From assembly GCA_016791465.1 (NCBI GenBank), contig JAEUWE010000059.1:1-23736 (forward strand): a DNA stretch of 23,736 nt, read 5' to 3'. Each line of letters opens with the position of its first letter. Position 1 is the first letter of the stretch. The translations under genes were made by a program, and so were the position numbers. This stretch comes from Pseudobdellovibrionaceae bacterium (GTDB taxonomy: Bacteria > Bdellovibrionota > Bdellovibrionia > Bdellovibrionales > JAMPXM01). A model generated the notes under the pieces. It made no database searches. It worked only from the letters and a program-made list of their open reading frames with translations, and was not told the DNA's origin. Positions 8,096-16,052 of the stretch are shown one piece after another.

Positions 8096-8491
8096 ATGAC
8101 CAATTCTGGGGCCCTGTTGCCGGTCATTATTTTGGCGGCGCTCGTTCTCGTCTTTGGAGTCATTATTGTTTTTGGAACCGGCTTGCTCGGACCAAAGAAC
8201 ACATCAAAGGATCCGGCATCGCAGAAAGTAAAAAATATGCCGTATGAGTGCGGTCTTCCCGGTACAGAAATGGCCGATACCAAAATCTCGATCAAATTTT
8301 ATCTGACCGCGATTCTATTTATTCTTTTCGATATCGAAATCATTTTTATGTATCCGTGGGCGATTAAGTTTCTTGATTCCATCCAGGATGGAACTGGTGG
8401 CTACATGCTGGGCGTGATGGGCGTCTTTGTATTGCTCTTTGTTGTTGGTTTGATTTGGGAAGTTAAATCCAAAGCTCTCGATTGGAACTAG
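8096..8491 (+). CDS. nuoA: NADH-quinone oxidoreductase subunit A
   Basis: Small membrane subunit of complex I (131 aa) next to the quinone channel. Three transmembrane helices are visible: LLPVIILAALVLVFGVIIVF near the N-terminus, FYLTAILFILFDIEIIFMYPW and MGVFVLLFVVGLIWEV. The loop between the first and second carries the hallmark MPYECG, with the conserved Glu and Cys, and the second helix contains the acidic FDIE motif. The frame is open upstream to 8063, but I chose ATG 8096 because GGGAG lies five bases before it and the family starts just before the first helix. It is the first gene of a seven-gene nuo operon, with nuoH starting three bases after its stop. Confidence 0.96.
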   Translation: MTNSGALLPVIILAALVLVFGVIIVFGTGLLGPKNTSKDPASQKVKNMPYECGLPGTEMADTKISIKFYLTAILFILFDIEIIFMYPWAIKFLDSIQDGTGGYMLGVMGVFVLLFVVGLIWEVKSKALDWN

Positions 8492-8494
8492 GAA

Positions 8495-9643
8495 ATGGGA
8501 AAAGACGTTTTTGAAATAACGGTGAACATACTGAAGATGTTCGTCATCTTTTTGATGATGGTTCAGGCGGTTCCAATATTGGTTTGGTTGGAGCGTCGTG
8601 GCTCGGCATTCATTCAGAACCGTCTTGGTCCGAATCGCGTTGGACCCCTGGGCCTGTTGCAGCTCGCGGCCGATGCGGTGAAGTTTCTTTTTAAAGAAGA
8701 GTTCGTTCCGCGCCAGGGCGTTCGATTTATGTATTTCTTCGCACCGATCATGGCGATGATCCCGGGCGCATTGTCGTTCGCGTCTCTTCCGCTGTCGGTT
8801 CCAATAAAAATTGAACCCTTTCAGATGCTTGGTCAGATGTGGGGGCCTTACACTTTTGCATTCCAGGGCTACGACCTTGGGATCGGTATTGTGTTCGTAC
8901 TTGGAATTTCATCTCTTGGTGTTTATTCGCTCTTGATGGCCGGCTGGGGCTCTTCGAATAAATATTCATTGATGGGCGCGGTGCGCGCGAGCGCACAGGC
9001 AATCTCATACGAACTGGCACTATCACTATCGCTCGTTGGAATTCTCATCGTTTATGGCACGTTCAGTTTCAATGAGATCGTTGCAGCACAAACGGGACCG
9101 CTGACGTTCCGGGCGTTTGGTGCCGAGCATGTGATTTCATGGCTCCCAAATTGGGGCGTATTTTACCAGCCGTTGGGCGCAATTCTGTTCTTCTCGGCGA
9201 CCTTCGCTGAGGCCAATCGTCTGCCTTTCGACTTACCTGAGGCCGAGGGTGAGCTCGTCGCTGGATTTCACACCGAGTATGCAGGATTTAAACTCCTGAT
9301 GTTCTTCATTGGTGAGTACGGCCATATGATGGTCGCGAGTGCCCTTTTGGCGACGTTCTATCTTGGTGGATACAATATTCCGGGCGTGATGCCTGAAGAC
9401 GTTCTGGCGTTCTGGCAGGGCGTGGTTGGTGGCAATCTCGCTTCGATCTTGACGGCGGTGACCTTCCACCTTTCATTACTTTTGCGGATTGCCCTACTGC
9501 TCTGGATCTTCATTCAAGTTCGGTGGACGCTCCCGCGTTTCCGCTATGATCAGCTCATGAATCTCGGATGGAAGTCGATGTTGCCGTGGGCGCTATTCAA
9601 TGTTTGCGTGACCGCCCTTTGGGTTTGGTTCGGTCATAAATAA
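8495..9643 (+). CDS. nuoH: NADH-quinone oxidoreductase subunit H
   Basis: NuoH (382 aa) joins the peripheral and membrane arms of complex I and lines the quinone pocket. Conserved features seen: WLERRGSAFIQNRLGPNRVGP in the first cytoplasmic loop, the AADAVKFLFKEEFVP segment, SYELALSLSLVG, and the strongly conserved loop FAEANRLPFDLPEAEGELVAGFHTEY rich in acidic residues that shape the quinone entrance. Eight or more hydrophobic helices are apparent. The start codon lies only three bases after the nuoA stop, and the SD-like AGGA overlaps that stop. In most operons nuoG precedes and nuoI follows; here nuoA precedes and nuoJ follows directly. Confidence 0.97.
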   Translation: MGKDVFEITVNILKMFVIFLMMVQAVPILVWLERRGSAFIQNRLGPNRVGPLGLLQLAADAVKFLFKEEFVPRQGVRFMYFFAPIMAMIPGALSFASLPLSVPIKIEPFQMLGQMWGPYTFAFQGYDLGIGIVFVLGISSLGVYSLLMAGWGSSNKYSLMGAVRASAQAISYELALSLSLVGILIVYGTFSFNEIVAAQTGPLTFRAFGAEHVISWLPNWGVFYQPLGAILFFSATFAEANRLPFDLPEAEGELVAGFHTEYAGFKLLMFFIGEYGHMMVASALLATFYLGGYNIPGVMPEDVLAFWQGVVGGNLASILTAVTFHLSLLLRIALLLWIFIQVRWTLPRFRYDQLMNLGWKSMLPWALFNVCVTALWVWFGHK

Positions 9644-9652
9644 GGAGTCGAG

Positions 9653-10183
9653 ATGTCACTCAGTTTGAACGACATTCTATTTTACTTTCTCGCTGGTGTG
9701 GCTGTGCTTTCGGCCCTTGGCGTAATCCTTCAATCCAATCCAATCTATTGCGCACTTTCACTTGCGCTCACCATGGTTTCTGTCGCCGGTCTTTTTGCTT
9801 CGCTTTCGGCTTGGTTTGTTGCCGGAGTTCAGCTCATCGTCTATGCCGGAGCGGTTCTCGTACTGTTTGTGATGGTCCTGATGTTGTTCGACACGAAAAC
9901 CGAGAAACGGGCCTTTTCAAAGGGTATTGTTTCCGGATTTTTTAAGATCGTATCTGCCGCCATGATTTTCGCAATCGCTGGTGGAGCGGCCTCGATGTCT
10001 GGAGATGCGCGATTCTCAAAGCTGACCGGCGTTGTGTCGGCAACGCAGTCGACAAAGGACTTGGCCGATCTTCTATTTAAAAAATACCTTTTTTCGTTCG
10101 AAGCTATGGGAGCCCTGCTCCTCTTTATCGCGATTGGCGCAGTAGCGCTGTCTCGCATTCAAGGAGGCACACATGCCGACTAG
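9653..10183 (+). CDS. nuoJ: NADH-quinone oxidoreductase subunit J
   Basis: Membrane subunit J of complex I (176 aa), one of the small subunits forming the chain of charged residues between quinone site and antiporters. Five hydrophobic helices are visible. The third includes the family motif FVAGVQLIVYAGAVLVLFVM, which contains the Tyr and pi-bulge region, followed by LMLFD. TAAGGAG provides a good ribosome binding site just before the ATG, overlapping the nuoH stop. Its last 11 bases overlap the start of nuoK, which has its own AAGGAGG inside nuoJ, so the two are translationally coupled. The nuoI gene that usually sits between H and J is missing. Confidence 0.95.
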   Translation: MSLSLNDILFYFLAGVAVLSALGVILQSNPIYCALSLALTMVSVAGLFASLSAWFVAGVQLIVYAGAVLVLFVMVLMLFDTKTEKRAFSKGIVSGFFKIVSAAMIFAIAGGAASMSGDARFSKLTGVVSATQSTKDLADLLFKKYLFSFEAMGALLLFIAIGAVALSRIQGGTHAD

Positions 10184-10511
10184 TGCTGTTGTGGTCGATT
10201 CAATTTCAAGCGTGGGTTTGAACCACTATTTGATTCTATCAGCGATTCTTTTTTCGCTTGGAGTTGTTGGCGTCTTAATGCGCCGGAATATAATCGTCAT
10301 TTTGATGTCGATTGAATTGATGTTGAATGCGGTCAATATCGCGTTCGTCGCCTTTTCTCGCTACCTCCAAAACATGGACGGGCAGGCGATGGTTTTCTTT
10401 GTCATGACGATTGCCGCAGCAGAAGCGGCGGTTGGTTTGGCGCTTGCGACAACGATCTTTAAAAAGTTCCGCGAAGTGAATATTCGGTACTTTGAGCACC
10501 TGAAGGGATAG
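10173..10511 (+). CDS. nuoK: NADH-quinone oxidoreductase subunit K
   Basis: Small complex I membrane subunit (112 aa), homologous to MrpC. It has three transmembrane helices and two membrane-buried glutamates needed for proton translocation in the family. The first glutamate is seen in LMSIELMLNAVNIAFVAF and the second in TIAAAEAAVGLALA. The start ATG at 10173 is preceded by a near-perfect AAGGAGG with a six-base spacer and overlaps the end of nuoJ by 11 bases. The N-terminal extension before the first helix (PTSAVVVDSISSVGLN) is slightly longer than in the roughly 100-residue E. coli protein. nuoL follows after four bases. Confidence 0.96.
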   Translation: MPTSAVVVDSISSVGLNHYLILSAILFSLGVVGVLMRRNIIVILMSIELMLNAVNIAFVAFSRYLQNMDGQAMVFFVMTIAAAEAAVGLALATTIFKKFREVNIRYFEHLKG

Positions 10512-10515
10512 GTCG

Positions 10516-12504
10516 ATGGCATCCTCAAAAGCAGAATTTCTCTTTGCGATTTTGATTCTGGCTCCGCTCTTGGGCTTTGTGGCAAACGGTCTTCGGTGGA
10601 AGTCGAAGAACTACATGCTGGCGGGCACGATTGCGACGGCCGCGGCAGGGATCTCATTTATCTCGGCGCTTGCAATCGTGATGCGACTTTTTGGCGAAGG
10701 CGCTCCAAAAGCGGTGACCGCAGACTTCTTTCAATGGATATCGATTGCCGGTCTTGAAGTTCCGGTGTCGTTTGTCATCGATCACATTTCGGCGTTGATG
10801 GTCTTGGTTGTCACAGGTGTGGGAACATTGATCCACCTGTTCTCGATTGGCTATATGTCGCACGATGAGAGGCCGACGAAGTACTTTGCCTATTTGAATC
10901 TGTTCTTATTCAACATGTTGCTGTTGATCCTTGGCGAAAACCTCGTGCTGATGTTCGTTGGCTGGGAGGGTGTTGGTCTTTGCTCATACCTTTTGATCGG
11001 CTTCTGGTTTACGGACAAAGAAAAAGCGGCAGCGGGAATGAAGGCCTTTGTCACCAATCGTATTGGTGACGCCGGATTTTTGCTCGGTATGTTCATGCTA
11101 TTCATTACGTTTGGATCGCTTGGATTTAGTGAAATCATCTCAAAGGTTGCGGGACTTGCGGCCGAGACGGGATGGACGGGGCCGATCACTCTGGCAGCGC
11201 TGTTTTTATTCGTCGGAGCGACGGGAAAGTCGGCCCAAATTCCGCTTTATGTTTGGCTACCTGATGCAATGGCGGGTCCGACACCGGTCTCGGCCTTGAT
11301 CCATGCGGCGACGATGGTCACCGCGGGCGTCTATATGATTGTGCGATTGAGCCCACTCTTTATCCTCGCGCCAAACGCAATGATGGTCATTGCGATTGTT
11401 GGCGCAGCGACGGCGGTGATGGCGGCGACAATCGGTCTGACTCAGTTCGATATAAAGAAGGTACTCGCATATTCAACGGTTTCGCAGCTCGGATACATGT
11501 TTCTTGCCTGCGGTGTTGGCGCGTTTGGTGCGGCAATGTTCCACTTGGTCACGCATGCATTTTTCAAAGCCCTGATGTTCTTGGGTTCGGGTTCGGTGAT
11601 TCACGGAATGCACGAAGAACAAGATATCCGAAAAATGGGCGGACTGGCGAAGTACATGCCACTCACGCACCTGACTTTCTTTGTTGGTTGGATTGCGATC
11701 ATCGGTTTGCCTCCGTTTGCGGGCTTCTTCTCAAAAGATGAAATTCTGTGGTTTGCGTTCTCTTCGCCACACGGGTCTGTATGGCTTTGGCTTGCGGGCT
11801 TTGTTGGCGCGGCTTGCACGGCATTCTATATGACGCGATTGATGGCGCTGACGTTCTGGGGCAAACCTCGCTTTGATGAGCACCACACACATCCGCACGA
11901 GGCGGGACCATCGATGGCGATTCCTCTTGTCGTCTTGGCGATTCTCTCGGCCGTTGGTGGATTTATGGGGATTCCGCATGTCATTGGCGAGATTCTTCCT
12001 GGTCATCCTGGAAACTGGCTTGAGCATTGGCTTCACGGATTCATTGCGGTGCCTGCCGGGGAAACCCATGGTTCGGCGGTGATGGAGTGGATTTTGATGG
12101 GTCTTTCAGTGTCGATCGCGGGCCTCTCGGCGATTACGGCCTATTTCTTCTATGTGAAAGAGCCGGCTGTTGTTGAGCGTGTGAAAAACCGAATGGGCCG
12201 ACTCCACACCCTTGTCTATAACAAGTACTTTGTTGATGAGATTTACTTTGCCAAGATCATTGACCCAATCGTGAACGGCAGTAAGGCGCTTTGGGCCTTT
12301 GTCGATGTGAACTTTATCGATCGTGCGACTTTTGTGGCGGGTGATCTAGTAAAGGGAATCGGGTCGACTGCACGGACGCTGCAAAGTGGAAACTTACAGC
12401 AGTATGCGTTGTTTATCGCGTTGGGAGTGGTCGGCTTCTTGGCCTTCTTGTTCGAATTGCGCGCTTCTCTTGGAAAACTCCTCATGCAGGCGTTTGGAGG
12501 CTAA
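10516..12504 (+). CDS. nuoL: NADH-quinone oxidoreductase subunit L
   Basis: Distal antiporter-like proton-pumping subunit of complex I (662 aa), bearing the long lateral helix at its C-terminus. Key residues are in place: Glu151 in FVGWEGVGLCSYLLIGFW, Lys238 in ATGKSAQIPLYVWLPDAM, His263 in SALIHAATMVTAGVYM, and the Lys407-Asp408 pair in FFSKDEILW. The segment FDIKKVLAYSTVSQLGYM is typical of the family. The His-rich loop around DEHHTHPHEAG (about residues 454-464) is also common in NuoL. The ATG lies four bases after nuoK, with GGATAGG as a modest SD. nuoM follows after three bases. Confidence 0.98.
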   Translation: MASSKAEFLFAILILAPLLGFVANGLRWKSKNYMLAGTIATAAAGISFISALAIVMRLFGEGAPKAVTADFFQWISIAGLEVPVSFVIDHISALMVLVVTGVGTLIHLFSIGYMSHDERPTKYFAYLNLFLFNMLLLILGENLVLMFVGWEGVGLCSYLLIGFWFTDKEKAAAGMKAFVTNRIGDAGFLLGMFMLFITFGSLGFSEIISKVAGLAAETGWTGPITLAALFLFVGATGKSAQIPLYVWLPDAMAGPTPVSALIHAATMVTAGVYMIVRLSPLFILAPNAMMVIAIVGAATAVMAATIGLTQFDIKKVLAYSTVSQLGYMFLACGVGAFGAAMFHLVTHAFFKALMFLGSGSVIHGMHEEQDIRKMGGLAKYMPLTHLTFFVGWIAIIGLPPFAGFFSKDEILWFAFSSPHGSVWLWLAGFVGAACTAFYMTRLMALTFWGKPRFDEHHTHPHEAGPSMAIPLVVLAILSAVGGFMGIPHVIGEILPGHPGNWLEHWLHGFIAVPAGETHGSAVMEWILMGLSVSIAGLSAITAYFFYVKEPAVVERVKNRMGRLHTLVYNKYFVDEIYFAKIIDPIVNGSKALWAFVDVNFIDRATFVAGDLVKGIGSTARTLQSGNLQQYALFIALGVVGFLAFLFELRASLGKLLMQAFGG

Positions 12505-12507
12505 GAC

Positions 12508-14082
12508 ATGTTATTGTCGCTGATCGTATTTTTACCGCTTCTTTTCGCCCTCGTTCTTGCGATTCTTCCAAAAGAGTCTTGGGTTCGCCCTGCCGCATTT
12601 GGCTTTGCTCTGATTCAGTTTGCTGTGAGTTTACTGCTGTTCAAGGGCTTTGATCCGGCAACACCTGCCGTTCAAATGGCGGAGTTTTTCCCATGGGTTC
12701 CAGCTTTGGGAATTTCATACCTTCTTGGAATCGATGGAATTTCGTTTTGGCTGGTGCTGCTGACGACATTCTTGCTTCCGGTCGTTGTCTTGGGCAGCTG
12801 GACAGCGATCGATAAAAAGAGCCGCGCTTTTCATTGTGCGCTATTTGCTTTGCAAACGGCGATGCTTGGCTCATTTGTCGCCCTTGATCTGGTTTTGTTC
12901 TATGTGTTTTTCGAACTCTCGCTGGTTCCGATGTATTTCATCATCGGCATCTGGGGTGGACAGCGTCGCGTTTACGCCACGATGAAGTTCTTCCTCTATA
13001 CGATGGTTGGATCGCTGTTGATGCTATTGGGCATCATCTATCTGATGTTCACAGCTCGTGATACATTGGGCTACATGACTGCAAATGTCCTTGAGCTTTA
13101 TAAACTCAAAGTTCCGTTTGTAGCTGGCGAGTTTTTGAATCCCCAGTCACTTCTGTTCTTTGTCTTTTCGTTGGCCTTTGCAATTAAAGTCCCGATGTTC
13201 CCGGTCCACACTTGGTTGCCGGATGCGCACGTTGAAGCTCCAACTCCAGGTTCAGTTGTGTTGGCTGGCGTGATGCTGAAGATGGGTACCTACGGCTTCT
13301 TGCGATTCGTGATTCCGCTGTTTCCTGAAGCGGCCGAGCACTACGCCTGGGTCTTCTTATTTTTGGGTGCCGTCGGCATTGTTTACGGCGCCTTGGTGGC
13401 GATGGTTCAGCCCGACATGAAGAAGCTCGTGGCGTACTCGTCGGTATCACATATGGGTTATGTGGTTCTTGGCTTGTTTGCGATGAACTCTTACGGTGTG
13501 ACGGGAGCGATCTATCAGATGCTCAATCACGGTGTGAGCACGGGTGCACTCTTCCTCTTGGTCGGCATGATTTATGAGCGCACGCACTCGCGCGAAATTG
13601 AGCGCTACGGTGGCCTCGCGAAGGCGATGCCGATTTACACGATTTTATTTTTCATCGTGACCCTGTCGAGTATAGCGGTGCCGATGACCAATGGTTTTGT
13701 TGGCGAGTTTTTGATTCTCCTCGGTGGATTCCAGGCCAATAAAGCCTTTGGTTCACTGGCTGTTGTTGGTGTTGTTCTGGGTGCTGTCTACATGCTCTGG
13801 ATGTTTAAGCGAGTTTTCTTTGGCGAGGCCGGCCCTCTCGTTAAAGATGAACACCATCCACTGCACGATGTTGGCATTCGCGAGTTTGTTGTCATGGTGC
13901 CGCTTGTGATTCTGATTTTCTGGATGGGCCTGATGCCCGAGCCATTTTTGAAGTACACAAAGGCATCTGTTGAGCACTTTGTGGCCAACAAAGATGCCTA
14001 TCAGCTGACGATTCTGGAGTCCCCAACGGAGACTGGAAAACTGACGGCCGCCGCGATGGCTGATCAGAAGGAGAAAAAATGA
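12508..14082 (+). CDS. nuoM: NADH-quinone oxidoreductase subunit M
   Basis: Middle antiporter-like subunit of complex I (524 aa), with about 14 transmembrane helices. The conserved membrane glutamate is Glu136 in FYVFFELSLVPMYF. The proton-path lysine lies in FAIKVPMFPVHTWLPDAHVEAPT, followed by SVVLAGVMLKMGTYGFLRF. KKLVAYSSVSHMGYVVLG is the second repeat counterpart. GGAGG lies seven bases before the ATG, inside the end of nuoL. The C-terminal tail (TETGKLTAAAMADQKEKK) is short and charged. The stop overlaps the nuoN start as ATGA, the standard coupling arrangement. Confidence 0.98.
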   Translation: MLLSLIVFLPLLFALVLAILPKESWVRPAAFGFALIQFAVSLLLFKGFDPATPAVQMAEFFPWVPALGISYLLGIDGISFWLVLLTTFLLPVVVLGSWTAIDKKSRAFHCALFALQTAMLGSFVALDLVLFYVFFELSLVPMYFIIGIWGGQRRVYATMKFFLYTMVGSLLMLLGIIYLMFTARDTLGYMTANVLELYKLKVPFVAGEFLNPQSLLFFVFSLAFAIKVPMFPVHTWLPDAHVEAPTPGSVVLAGVMLKMGTYGFLRFVIPLFPEAAEHYAWVFLFLGAVGIVYGALVAMVQPDMKKLVAYSSVSHMGYVVLGLFAMNSYGVTGAIYQMLNHGVSTGALFLLVGMIYERTHSREIERYGGLAKAMPIYTILFFIVTLSSIAVPMTNGFVGEFLILLGGFQANKAFGSLAVVGVVLGAVYMLWMFKRVFFGEAGPLVKDEHHPLHDVGIREFVVMVPLVILIFWMGLMPEPFLKYTKASVEHFVANKDAYQLTILESPTETGKLTAAAMADQKEKK

Positions 14083-15548
14083 TCGCCCTTAAAGACATTC
14101 TTGTTGTCGCTCCGATGCTCGTTCTTTTGGTGGCGAGCCTTATTCCGGTTATGATCAAGGTTTTCAATTCGAACCGTGAGCCAGCACCCTTTGTGACCAT
14201 TGCGTATTCGATACTTGGATTGGTCGCCGCTGGCTTTCTAACGGCTTCGATGTCGGGCGCTAAGCAGACGGCGTTTTCCGATGCCCTTGTTCTTGATGGA
14301 ATGGGAGTTTGGGGCACGTATTTAATTCTGGGATCAGCCGCATTTGCGATGATGATGGCCTACGACCACGTTGATACATTCAAGCGACTCTTCTCTGAGA
14401 AGTGTTTTTTAATGATGGGCAGTGTGATCGGCATGCTGATCCTTCTGCTTTCAAACGATTTGATCGTGACCTTCCTGGGCATCGAGACCATGTCTCTTTG
14501 CATCTACATTCTGATTGCGATGAGCCGCGAAGAGATTCTTTCGAAAGAAGCAGCCTTTAAGTATTTCGTTCTGGGTAGCTTTGCATCGGCGATTTTCCTC
14601 TATGGAATTGCGATGATTTATGGAACGGTCGGTTCGACGCAAATTCCCGCTATTACTGCGAAAGTCGGCGAGTTGCTGACGAATAAGAATCATTTGTTCT
14701 ATTTCGGAATCGGAATGTTGATCCTGGGCTTTGCCTTTAAGGTTTCGATTTTCCCTTTTCATTTTTGGACACCCGATGTGTATCAGGGGTCTCCGACTCC
14801 AATCACGGCTTTCATGGCGACAGCCGTCAAAGCGGCAACCTTCATTGCAATGTTGCGAGTATTTCAAAGCGCCGGATATCAGGCTGAGCCAAAGCTGATG
14901 AGCGCTCTTTCATGGCTTGCGGTGATGACGATGACCGTGGGCAATACCGCTGCGATTTTGCAGAAGAACTTTAAGCGAGTTTTGGCGTACTCATCGGTCG
15001 CTCATTCTGGCTATATCATGATTGGCCTGATTGCCGCGGCCTTTGGCGACAATTATGATTCGGCGGCCATCATCGTGTTGTTTTACTTATTCTCATACAC
15101 CGTTATGACGCTGGGCTCGTTCGCGCTCATCGGAATTCTTGAGAAAAAAGTTGGAGTTGGCTTGAACGTCGATGATCTGAAGGGCTTGGCGAAGAAGCAT
15201 CCGGTCCTAGCAGCGGCGTTGGCGGTGATCTTGTTTTCGCTAGCGGGCGTTCCGCCGACGCTTGGATTTTTTGGTAAGTTCAGCCTGTTTGGCGTTGCGA
15301 TTGAGCAAGATCTTTACTGGTTGGCGTTCTGGGGTGTTTTGAATTCAGTCGTGTCGGTATACTACTATCTTCGCCCGGTTGTGGTCATTTACATGACCGA
15401 CTCTGAGGAAACTAGCGATGAGCTTGTTGCGACAGGCGGATTGGCGAAGGCCACTCTGGTTTTCACAGCGGCACTAACTGTTATCATCGGCCTGGTGTCT
15501 TCACCTCTGCTCGAGATGGTTCGAGCGGCTGTTCTTAGCCGGCACTGA
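14079..15548 (+). CDS. nuoN: NADH-quinone oxidoreductase subunit N
   Basis: Proximal antiporter-like subunit of complex I (489 aa). The core motifs are seen: the buried glutamate in FLGIETMSLCIYILIAM, the lysine in FAFKVSIFPFHFWTPDVYQGSPTP, a further lysine in ATAVKAATFIAML, and KRVLAYSSVAHSGYIMIG in the second half. AAGGAG precedes the ATG, which overlaps the nuoM stop by four bases. It is the last nuo gene; its stop lies only three bases from the stop of the convergent thioredoxin-fold gene. I see no convincing terminator in between, so transcription probably runs into the opposite gene. Confidence 0.97.
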   Translation: MIALKDILVVAPMLVLLVASLIPVMIKVFNSNREPAPFVTIAYSILGLVAAGFLTASMSGAKQTAFSDALVLDGMGVWGTYLILGSAAFAMMMAYDHVDTFKRLFSEKCFLMMGSVIGMLILLLSNDLIVTFLGIETMSLCIYILIAMSREEILSKEAAFKYFVLGSFASAIFLYGIAMIYGTVGSTQIPAITAKVGELLTNKNHLFYFGIGMLILGFAFKVSIFPFHFWTPDVYQGSPTPITAFMATAVKAATFIAMLRVFQSAGYQAEPKLMSALSWLAVMTMTVGNTAAILQKNFKRVLAYSSVAHSGYIMIGLIAAAFGDNYDSAAIIVLFYLFSYTVMTLGSFALIGILEKKVGVGLNVDDLKGLAKKHPVLAAALAVILFSLAGVPPTLGFFGKFSLFGVAIEQDLYWLAFWGVLNSVVSVYYYLRPVVVIYMTDSEETSDELVATGGLAKATLVFTAALTVIIGLVSSPLLEMVRAAVLSRH

Positions 15549-15551
15549 TCT

Positions 15552-16043
15552 CTAAAGCGTCGGAACAAGGCGCAAGAATTTTCTAAGCGCGGCTTCGCGG
15601 ACCATTCCATTGCCTCGAAGTCGCTCCACGCCATCTTTCATCACCAAGATTGTTCCCGGAGTCGTAACCTTAAAACCACTGCATACGGCTTGGTCGGTGA
15701 TGTCGATCTGAAAGACGTCGGCATCAACGCGGTCAGCGCTTCGCATAATCACCTGCAGAGTGGGCGCCTGCTTGAGCCAAATCGGATGTCCGTTTTGTGC
15801 GAATACCAACAAGCTCGGACGACCGGCGGCCTGAGATCCGCGATACTGAACATCGTTGAATGCCGGAAATAACAGCTGGGCTTTCTGCACAGCGGAGGGC
15901 GAAGCAACAGGTGAGGGTGGTTGAGTGGACGCCGTTGGTTTTGCCGGAGACGCACCGGGCGGTACGGTGTTTTGCGCTTTCGCGACATGGGGAAAGGCAC
16001 AAAGCAAAATGGTGGCGATAGTGCATGCGAAATGATGTGCCAT
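15552..16043 (-). CDS. exported thioredoxin-fold protein without CXXC
   Basis: A 163-residue protein with a signal peptide (1-23, cleavage predicted after AKA), a Pro/Ala/Ser-rich linker (about 27-51) and a domain that reads like thioredoxin. The strand PSLLVFAQ matches thioredoxin's central strand, DADVFQIDITD matches the kVDVD strand, TTPGTILVMKDG (127-138) matches the cis-proline PTlxxFkdG segment, and the C-terminal helix is AALRKFLRL. The place of WCGPC is taken by NGHPIWLKQAP, so no redox-active cysteine pair exists. The only mature cysteine is Cys121. It starts nine bases after the cysteine desulfurase stop and is likely cotranscribed. The fold assignment is by motif reading only; the function may be protein binding or chaperone-like and is unknown. 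Confidence 0.7.
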   Translation of the reverse strand: MAHHFACTIATILLCAFPHVAKAQNTVPPGASPAKPTASTQPPSPVASPSAVQKAQLLFPAFNDVQYRGSQAAGRPSLLVFAQNGHPIWLKQAPTLQVIMRSADRVDADVFQIDITDQAVCSGFKVTTPGTILVMKDGVERLRGNGMVREAALRKFLRLVPTL

Positions 16044-16052
16044 GAAGTCAGT

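Noticed and set aside
15525..15543. Hairpin at the end of nuoN as operon terminator
   Set aside because: The stem has only five pairs and no T-run on either strand.
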